From Opitutaceae bacterium (GTDB lineage: Bacteria; Verrucomicrobiota; Verrucomicrobiia; Opitutales; Opitutaceae), in the NCBI GenBank assembly GCA_016794725.1, contig JAEUGZ010000251.1:1-49300 (forward strand): 49,300 nt of DNA, written 5' to 3'. This document shows, piece by piece, positions 37,290 through 42,761 of this stretch. How positions within the stretch are numbered: position 1 is the stretch's first letter; each line of letters starts with the position of its first letter. The notes beneath the pieces are model-generated. The model had not been told where the DNA came from. It made no database searches and worked only from the letters and a program-made list of their open reading frames with translations. A program made the translations under genes and the position numbers.

Positions 37290-37535
37290 TCAGCCCCCCG
37301 CGGGGTACAGGCACTCGACCTCAATCTTCTCACCACAGGTGCAAGTGATCACCAGCCGGACGACCTTGTCACCCTGCTTGATGCACTCCACGGAAGGCCC
37401 CTGCCCTCGTCCATGGTTGTGCGAACCCGAGGCGCCATTGACCTGCGGTAGGGCCGCGGAGGATTCGAGGGCTCCGGCGGCGGACTTGAGGGAGGCTCCC
37501 TGCATGGAGGGACGACCGGCGAGAAAGGGCTTCAT
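37290..37535 (-). CDS. Small protein of unknown function coupled to motB
   Basis: An 81-residue protein whose ATG is one base past the motB stop codon, so translation is probably coupled. It starts MKPFLAGRPSMQGASLKSAA and ends with a conserved-looking block, VRLVITCTCGEKIEVECLYP, containing CxC and a third Cys nine residues later, which could hold a metal or a disulphide. The middle is Ser/Gly/His-rich. No family is recognised. Its fixed place after motAB suggests a role in the motor or its assembly, which is inference. Confidence 0.6.
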   Translation of the reverse strand: MKPFLAGRPSMQGASLKSAAGALESSAALPQVNGASGSHNHGRGQGPSVECIKQGDKVVRLVITCTCGEKIEVECLYPAGG

Positions 37536-37536
37536 G

Positions 37537-38376
37537 CTAGTGTTTGGTCGAAGCGGCCACGGCTGGTGCCGCGGGCGGAGGAGCGACCGGAATGGACGGC
37601 GCGGGGACGGGTGCGGCGGACTTCCGGTCCGCTCCCCGTTGCACCAGGGAAAGACTGAGCGTGACACGCTGATTGGACTCCGACTCCGGGGGTTCGAGCG
37701 GCAGGGATCGCGTATCGGCATAACCCGTGACGCGACTGATCAACTTGGGATCGACGGCGTAGTGGGTGAGTCCGCGACGGGCCGCGTTGGCGCGGTCGGT
37801 CGACAGTTCCCAGGTGGAGTAGGCCTCGTCGGGCATGGTGAGTCCGGAACGGGTGTGTCCCTCAATCACCACCTGAAACTTGTTGCGATCAATCGTCCAG
37901 GCCAGGCTTTGGATGATGAAACGTCCCCATTCGGTGAATTCAGCGGTGTTGCCGACGAACAGGGGTTTCTTGGCGCGATCGAACAAAGTGATCCGCATGC
38001 CGTCACTGGTCACCTGGATGTCGATCGGACGATCCTCCAGGTCTTCATCCATGTGCAGCAGCCGGTAGAAGTCCTTGGCGATCGAGTTCAGAAACTGAAG
38101 ATCGATCTCCTTGGCGTCGGAGGTGGGCCGACCGCCCTCCCCTTTTTCGTCTTTGCTCTTCGGCTTTGAGGACGATTCGGAGATTTGTTTGCCGTCGAGA
38201 TTGAGGATGCCGGCGCTCGCATTCAGCGGCGAGTTGAACGGCTGCTGAAAGTAGCGGGACGTGGCGATCAGGACCTCCTTGTCCTGCGACGAAATCCACA
38301 GCACCATGAACAGGGCCATCATCGCGGTCACGAAGTCCGCGTAGGCCACCTTCCAGGCTCCTCCTCCTTTTGACAT
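37537..38376 (-). CDS. motB: Flagellar motor stator protein MotB
   Basis: A 279-residue stator subunit with one membrane helix near the N-terminus: VAYADFVTAMMALFMVLWIS, where Asp14 is the ion-carrying aspartate. After a charged linker comes the OmpA-like peptidoglycan-binding domain (FQVVIEGHTRSG, then STWELSTDRANAARRGL and RVTGYADTRSL). The usual GHTD reads GHTR (173-176), an unusual loss of an acidic residue near the peptidoglycan site. The last 35 residues are Pro/Ala-rich. It starts 27 bases after the motA stop. Whether the motor uses H+ or Na+ cannot be decided here. Confidence 0.94.
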   Translation of the reverse strand: MSKGGGAWKVAYADFVTAMMALFMVLWISSQDKEVLIATSRYFQQPFNSPLNASAGILNLDGKQISESSSKPKSKDEKGEGGRPTSDAKEIDLQFLNSIAKDFYRLLHMDEDLEDRPIDIQVTSDGMRITLFDRAKKPLFVGNTAEFTEWGRFIIQSLAWTIDRNKFQVVIEGHTRSGLTMPDEAYSTWELSTDRANAARRGLTHYAVDPKLISRVTGYADTRSLPLEPPESESNQRVTLSLSLVQRGADRKSAAPVPAPSIPVAPPPAAPAVAASTKH

Positions 38377-38403
38377 GGCGAAATGGGTGGACGTGCGCGC
38401 GGA

Positions 38404-39267
38404 CTAGCGTCCGGCGGGCATGCCCTTCAAGGCGGTTTCAAGTTCCTCGCCGCCCGGCTGGACCGAGCTGTCGAGCGAGCGACGCGCAATTTCCACGGAC
38501 GTCAGGGGCGCCAGTCCCTTGGCAAAACTGGCGACGGCAATGAGCACGCACTTCAGGTACTGCGCGTCCACCTGGTTCATGAGTTTGATGCGATTCGCCA
38601 GCGGATTGACAAAGCCGTAGGCGACAAAGATGCCGAGCAGGGTGCCCGTAAGCGCGGCGGCGACCTTTTCACCGACGGCCTCGGGACCTTCGGCGATGGC
38701 GCTCATGGTATTGATGATGCCGAGCACCGCCGCGACGATGCCGATGGCGGGCAGGGAATCCCCGACGAGACCCAGCAGGTGCACCGGGTGGTCATTCTCC
38801 TCCGACTTCGCGTGGAGCTCGGCGGACATCAGCTCCTCCAATTGGTCGGGTTTGATCTTGCCGTCGATGACCGGCTTCATGCCGTTGATCAGAAACTCCA
38901 TGCGCTCCTTGTGGGCGGTGAACGCGGGGTACTTGTTGAAAATCGAGCTTTGTCCCGGGTTCATGACATGCTCTTCCAGAGCGATGAGACCATTTCGCCG
39001 GCCGATCATGAAGATTTCGTAAAGCATCTTCAGGAGGTCGAAGTAGTCGGCCTTGCCCACCCCTTTGCCGAAAGCGGCCAGCTGGGTCTTGTGGATGATT
39101 TCCTTCATCATGTGGGGCGGGCTCGCGATCACGAGCACGCCGAGCGCAACCCCCAGGATCACCACGAATTCGGAGACGTGCAGCAACAGCACCGGGTTGC
39201 CGCCGGCGATCATGAAGCCGCCGAGCGTCGATGCGATAACGATAAAAGCTCCGATGAGGATGAACAT
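38404..39267 (-). CDS. motA: Flagellar motor stator protein MotA
   Basis: A 287-residue membrane protein with four helices: FILIGAFIVIASTLGGFMIA (2-21), about 31-50, about 175-195 (LPAIGIVAAVLGIINTMS) and about 208-225. Conserved features include GGNPVLLLHVSEFVVILG, the cytoplasmic loop YEIFMIGRRNGLIALEEHV, and the stator-channel segment VGDSLPAIGIVAAVLGIINT with its proline. It pairs with MotB to convert ion flow into torque on FliG. No sigma-54-type site is seen directly ahead; the 545-base gap upstream is full of repeats. Confidence 0.95.
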   Translation of the reverse strand: MFILIGAFIVIASTLGGFMIAGGNPVLLLHVSEFVVILGVALGVLVIASPPHMMKEIIHKTQLAAFGKGVGKADYFDLLKMLYEIFMIGRRNGLIALEEHVMNPGQSSIFNKYPAFTAHKERMEFLINGMKPVIDGKIKPDQLEELMSAELHAKSEENDHPVHLLGLVGDSLPAIGIVAAVLGIINTMSAIAEGPEAVGEKVAAALTGTLLGIFVAYGFVNPLANRIKLMNQVDAQYLKCVLIAVASFAKGLAPLTSVEIARRSLDSSVQPGGEELETALKGMPAGR

Positions 39268-39474
39268 ATCTCTGAGGAGGACTAACGGCCCACTGGGGGA
39301 TACTCTTTAGCGCTACCGGCGGTGGCGCCGGCTGGAGAATGACCGGACGGGACAGGGGATTCTCCGGGTGAGGAACGGGAAGCGGGTGTGGCCGCGCGAC
39401 GAAACCGGCGTCGCTCCGGCAACTGCGCAAGCGCGCTGACATGGGCAGCGGCGCGGGGAGTAACTGCGTTTCCG

Positions 39475-39520
39475 TTGGAGGTGGCCTCGTTGAGGACGCG
39501 ACGGGACGGAACGGTCCCGC
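39475..39520 (+). repeat. Left half of a split 108-bp family repeat (copy D)
   Basis: TTGGAGGTGGCCTCGTTGAG and the GGGAC...GTCCC hairpin of the left half are present, but the first stem is damaged (GAGGAC). The matching right end lies at 39703-39724, about 180 bases away. The second-type element at 39536-39643 occupies the gap, as if inserted. Confidence 0.65.
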
Positions 39521-39524
39521 CAGC

Positions 39525-39578
39525 ATTGGTTCGGGTGGAGGGCGTCGCTCCGTCAACGCCGGGGGACGGACCCTGCAC
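39525..39578 (-). repeat. 54-bp dispersed repeat box, copy 2 (inverted)
   Basis: This is the reverse complement of 7-60 with two differences. Similarity ends abruptly at both sides. It overlaps the left end of the second-type element at 39536-39643. Confidence 0.75.
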
Positions 39579-39643
39579 CGCTACGTCCGTACGTTCTGGG
39601 TGAACGCAACGCGCAACGGGCGTCGACGGAGCGACGCCCTCCA
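39536..39643 (+). repeat. Second-type 108-bp inverted-repeat element
   Basis: The ends, 39536-39560 and 39619-39643, are inverted copies of each other with one mismatch in 25 (TGGAGGGCGTCG... and ...CGACGCCCTCCA). The left end belongs to the 54-bp box also found at 7-60. Total length, 108 bases, equals that of the main family, and the middle keeps an ACGCAACGC stretch like it. I read it as a sequence-divergent relative with the same plan. The remaining parts of 39268-39812 hold no gene. Confidence 0.6.
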
Positions 39644-39702
39644 TCAAGCCAACGCACACCGAGGGGGGCTCCACCTCGTCATTCCTCAAAGTTAACGTTG
39701 AT

Positions 39703-39724
39703 GGGTCGGCGACCCCGCCTCCAA
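39703..39724 (+). repeat. Right end of a split 108-bp family repeat (copy D)
   Basis: GGGTCGGCGACCCCGCCTCC and AA form the third hairpin and terminal sequence of the main family. The segment before it (GAGGGGGGCTCCACCT, then AAAGTTAACG) resembles 84-114, so loci A and D share flanking sequence as well. Confidence 0.65.
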
Positions 39725-39812
39725 CGATCGCCAAGCTGGGGTCGAGGCTAAAGGTCACGCTCCGGCGCAGCTCCGGGAGCGACTACCATGGGTTTCCCTC
39801 GTCGCGAATCTC

Positions 39813-40604
39813 TCACTTCTCGCGCACGCGCTTCAGGTAGGCCCGGAGGCCGAGCACGGTCTGGGCATGGATCTGGCAGATACGGGATTCGGTCAGGTTG
39901 AACACCGCCGCGATTTCGGCGAGGCGCATGTTCTGGTGATAGTACATCGCAAGAATCTTCTTCGGAATCTCCGGCAGTTCGGAGATGCGCTGGGCCATGA
40001 GCTGCATGAGCTCATCCTTTTCCATGCGGTCGCGGACCGAGACATCGCCTTCGTCGGCGATCAACTCGTGCAGCGAGGTGCCGTCACTGTCTTCATTCTC
40101 CGTCGTCTGGTCGATGGCAACGAAGCACACCGGACGGGCCTCCTCCATCCACTTGGCGTATTCCTTCGGAGTGAGACCGAGGTGGGCGCGCACCTCCTCC
40201 TCGCTGGCGGCGCGGCCCAGTTTCTGTTCAAGTTCGTTGATCGACTCCTTCAGCTTCTTCGCCTTCGCGCGGGCGCGACGCGGGCACCAGTCGAGGCGAC
40301 GCAGTTCGTCGAGTACCGCTCCCCGGATACGCATGCTGGCGTAGCCGGCGAACGTGTGTCCCTGTTCGGGGTCGTACTTGCGCACCGCGGCGATCAGGCC
40401 GGTGACACCGACGCTGTAAAGGTCATCCACATCGACGTGCGCCGGCAGGTTGATCTTGATGCGATCCACGACATTGCGGACCAGAGGCAGGTAGCGCTCG
40501 ATCAACTCCTTTTCGTCCACGGCTCCACTGGAAGTCTGGTAGGCGCGCCAGGCGTTGGCGGCGGCGGCGGGCTGGGCATAAGCTACGGCGGCGTGTTGTT
40601 TCAT
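39813..40604 (-). CDS. fliA: Flagellar sigma factor FliA (sigma-28)
   Basis: A 263-residue sigma-70-family factor for late flagellar genes. Region 2: IERYLPLVRNVVDRIKINLP, VDVDDLYSVGVTGLIAAVRK and YDPEQGHTFAGYASMRIRGA, VLDELRRLDWCPRR. Region 3: LGRAASEEEVRAHLGLTPKE. Region 4: ELPEIPKKILAMYYHQNMRL and AEIAAVFNLTESRICQIHAQ. The C-terminal LRAYLKRVREK is typical of FliA. It is the third gene of the flhF unit. No flgM anti-sigma gene is in the window. Confidence 0.95.
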   Translation of the reverse strand: MKQHAAVAYAQPAAAANAWRAYQTSSGAVDEKELIERYLPLVRNVVDRIKINLPAHVDVDDLYSVGVTGLIAAVRKYDPEQGHTFAGYASMRIRGAVLDELRRLDWCPRRARAKAKKLKESINELEQKLGRAASEEEVRAHLGLTPKEYAKWMEEARPVCFVAIDQTTENEDSDGTSLHELIADEGDVSVRDRMEKDELMQLMAQRISELPEIPKKILAMYYHQNMRLAEIAAVFNLTESRICQIHAQTVLGLRAYLKRVREK

Positions 40605-40660
40605 GGCGACGATCGATCAGGACGGGTGTGTGTGAGTGGCGGGCAGGACGAGAGTGTGAA

Positions 40661-40948
40661 TCAACGGGAGCGCCCGGCGGGCGCGGCGGCGGGAACGGGT
40701 CCGACCGGAATGGCCTTCGCGGCGGCCTTGTTTTCCTCCTCGGCCTCGGCGGCGATGCGCTTGAGCGTCATGGCCTCCGTGAACGCGCGAATGACCACCG
40801 ACCAGAACCAGCGGAAAAGCAGCGCGCCCACGAGACAGCCCAGGGCGGCGTCACGCAGGACGAGGTCCGCGGCCCGTCCGGCGGTGAAGCCGGCGACGGT
40901 GACGAGGGCGAATCCGGTGAACCCTCCGGCGAGGAAAGCGTATTTCAT
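40661..40948 (-). CDS. Small membrane protein between flhF and fliA
   Basis: A 95-residue protein with two membrane helices (about 4-26, AFLAGGFTGFALVTVAGFTA, and about 33-55, AALGCLVGALLFRWFWSVVI), a charged cytoplasmic helix (LKRIAAEAEEENKAAAKA) and a Pro/Ala-rich end. I do not recognise it. It occupies the place where flhG is found in many flhF-fliA operons, but it has no ATPase features and is not FlhG. It starts 14 bases after the flhF stop. Confidence 0.65.
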   Translation of the reverse strand: MKYAFLAGGFTGFALVTVAGFTAGRAADLVLRDAALGCLVGALLFRWFWSVVIRAFTEAMTLKRIAAEAEEENKAAAKAIPVGPVPAAAPAGRSR

Positions 40949-40962
40949 GGTGGCGAGTCGGC

Positions 40963-42126
40963 TTAGGAACCGGGAAGGGTTTTGCGGAGCACGGCACCGA
41001 TCGCATCCTCTTCCAGGTCGCCCGTCAGGCTGGGCCCGGTGGCGAGGAAGAGCGGAGTGAGTTCACCATCGATGAGGAAGTCCCAGAGTTTGCCCCAGTG
41101 GTTGAGCTCATCAAGGTGGGTGAAAACCAGGTGGGTGGCACCCATGTCACGACCCATCGAATACGCAGCGCGCAGCGTGGAGAGGTCGTAGACCGCGTTC
41201 AGGACCAGCACCCGGCCGTCAATCTTCTCGGTCTTGAGGAAGCGGGCCAGGGTCGCATTCTCCGCGTTGTTGCGCAGGGAGAGCGCGGGAACGTCGACGC
41301 AGGTGAAGTGGGAAGGCTCTGCGAGCGGGATCGAGGGCGAGGAGTCATCACCCGGAACGTAGTGGTCGAGCGTCAAACCGAGCGCCTCGCAGAACACCGC
41401 GAGCCCTTCCGCCGGATTCGGCCGATCGAATTCAGCCTTGATCACACGTCCGGTCTGCGAACGGGCAAAAACGCCCCGGGCGAGCCACTTGCAGAGTGCC
41501 GTGGTGCGTCCGGAACCAGCGGTGCCGAGGAAGGCCACCCGGGACGGGAGCCGGCGCGCGGGAAGCGCGGAGGTTGTGGTCCGAAGCGCCTGGCTGAAAT
41601 CCGCCAGCGCGCGATGCAACGGAAGTTCACCGCTGGGAGAGAAACTCGGCGTGGCCTGCAGGCGGGCCAGCATGGTCTCGGAAAAACCTGAGCGGCGCAG
41701 CAACTCGGGCAGACGTGTCGACGTTTCCACGCGATTCGCGCCAGCGCGGAAGGCCATACGCGGGTCGGCCGACGCCACCGCATAGGCGCGATCCGTAGCC
41801 GGGGCTCGCTCCAGACTGACCGGAGCGGCGGCCACCACCGGTGATGCCTCTTCACTGGAGGTGCCAAGTACAGACGACGTCCGCGCCGGAGCGGACTCAC
41901 GGACCGGTTCGTCACCGCCAATTTGAGCGATGACTTCGAGACGCGGCCGACGGAACAGACCGGAGAGACCCTGGCCGGGCAGTTGCCGCACCGAAAGGAC
42001 CTTGGCCTGCTCACCCAGCTTCGTACGAATCGTCTCCACCGCTTCTTCGGCCGACCGCACCACCAGCTTGTAGATCGCCGGGGTTTGAGGGCTGCTCTCG
42101 AGGGTGGAGGAAGAGAACGTGGACAT
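40963..42126 (-). CDS. flhF: FlhF-like SRP-type GTPase with degenerate nucleotide motifs
   Basis: A 387-residue protein resembling FlhF, which places flagella and recruits early components. The N-terminal domain starts IYKLVVRSAEEAVETIRTKL, GEQAKVLSVRQLPG, as in FlhF. After a linker comes the NG domain. Its P-loop reads GTAGSGRTTALCKWLA (201-216): Arg207 replaces the Walker A lysine. The expected DTYR is FDRPNP, the DTAGR motif is replaced by DVPALS, and G4 is THLDE instead of TKLDE. GTP hydrolysis is therefore doubtful. It follows a sigma-54-type promoter by 16 bases and has a rare Shine-Dalgarno-like GAGGGG before the ATG. Confidence 0.85.
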   Translation of the reverse strand: MSTFSSSTLESSPQTPAIYKLVVRSAEEAVETIRTKLGEQAKVLSVRQLPGQGLSGLFRRPRLEVIAQIGGDEPVRESAPARTSSVLGTSSEEASPVVAAAPVSLERAPATDRAYAVASADPRMAFRAGANRVETSTRLPELLRRSGFSETMLARLQATPSFSPSGELPLHRALADFSQALRTTTSALPARRLPSRVAFLGTAGSGRTTALCKWLARGVFARSQTGRVIKAEFDRPNPAEGLAVFCEALGLTLDHYVPGDDSSPSIPLAEPSHFTCVDVPALSLRNNAENATLARFLKTEKIDGRVLVLNAVYDLSTLRAAYSMGRDMGATHLVFTHLDELNHWGKLWDFLIDGELTPLFLATGPSLTGDLEEDAIGAVLRKTLPGS

Positions 42127-42142
42127 GTTCCCCTCGCCTGTT

Positions 42143-42157
42143 GCTATGTTTATGCCA
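42143..42157 (-). promoter_or_regulatory. Sigma-54-type promoter ahead of flhF
   Basis: On the minus strand TGGCATA-AACA-TAGC keeps GG and GC at the exact -24/-12 spacing. It ends 16 bases before the flhF ATG, predicting a leader of about 4-5 bases. It would drive flhF, the membrane-protein gene and fliA. Confidence 0.6.
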
Positions 42158-42262
42158 AGAATTCCGACAAGTGCGTAACTTAATAATTAACAGGAAATTA
42201 CACGTTCAATTTTCGCGAAACATCGGGAAATCACCGGGTTCACCGATTTCGGACTCAACCAG

Positions 42263-42278
42263 CGGCAGAAATTGCCCC
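42263..42278. promoter_or_regulatory. Candidate enhancer site for the flhF sigma-54 promoter
   Basis: CGGCAGAAATTGCCCC matches the sites ahead of fliO, flgF and flhB. Its centre is about 127 bp from the -12 element, within one base of the fliO distance. The surrounding 42160-42420 is AT-richer than the genes and holds no gene. Confidence 0.5.
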
Positions 42279-42572
42279 AAGACCGGCAAATCCCACCTCC
42301 CGCCGGTTCACTGCGCTGCTCCCGATTTATCGGACACACCGGCTTGAGCTGAATCGCAAATCACGCAAATCAACCATGCACCCACGCAACCGATTTAATC
42401 GTAGCAATTAACACACTAACCATTTCCGCACGATCGCGCTGCAAGAGGCGAAGGGGCCACGCTTCGGCTGCCCAACCATCCTCCAGGGCGAAGGTCGCAC
42501 CTTGGAGGTCGTCCCGCAGTTGCGCATGCGCGTCAACCTAACGACGAGACGCTGAAGCGGTGTGGGTTCGGG

Positions 42573-42680
42573 TTGTAGGCGGACTCGCGGAGTCCGCGAC
42601 GGGACCGACCGGTCCCGCCTCCATCGTTCGGTCTCTTCACGCAACGCCCAGCCCCGCGGGGTCGGCGACCCCGCCTACAG
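42573..42680 (+). repeat. 108-bp family repeat with paired base changes (copy E)
   Basis: The ends read TTGTAGGCGG and CCGCCTACAG, and the first hairpin reads GGACTC-gcg-GAGTCC. In both places the sequence differs from the family consensus (TTGGAGG/CCTCCAA; GGCCTC/GAGGCC) on both strands of the stem, so pairing is kept. The GGGACCG-ac-CGGTCCC and GGGGTC-ggc-GACCCC hairpins are intact. A 15-base inverted fragment of a family end lies nearby at 42718-42732. Confidence 0.85.
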
Positions 42681-42717
42681 CAGAGTTCAGTCATCGCTTG
42701 TTGTCGGCGGTGTCGTT

Positions 42718-42732
42718 GAGGCCACCTCCAAC
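42718..42732 (-). repeat. Short inverted fragment of a 108-bp family end
   Basis: GAGGCCACCTCCAAC is the exact reverse complement of the left end of the family (GTTGGAGGTGGCCTC). Similarity stops there. It lies 30 bases before the flhA stop codon. Confidence 0.5.
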
Positions 42733-42761
42733 AGGATCTTATCCACCCCACCTCTCGCCCG

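Noticed and set aside
39268..39812. Small genes in the gap between motA and fliA
   Set aside because: All open frames there fall within or across repeat elements and show repeat-derived sequence only.
40661..40948. Gene between flhF and fliA as flhG
   Set aside because: It encodes 95 residues with two membrane helices and lacks a P-loop or any MinD-like motif.
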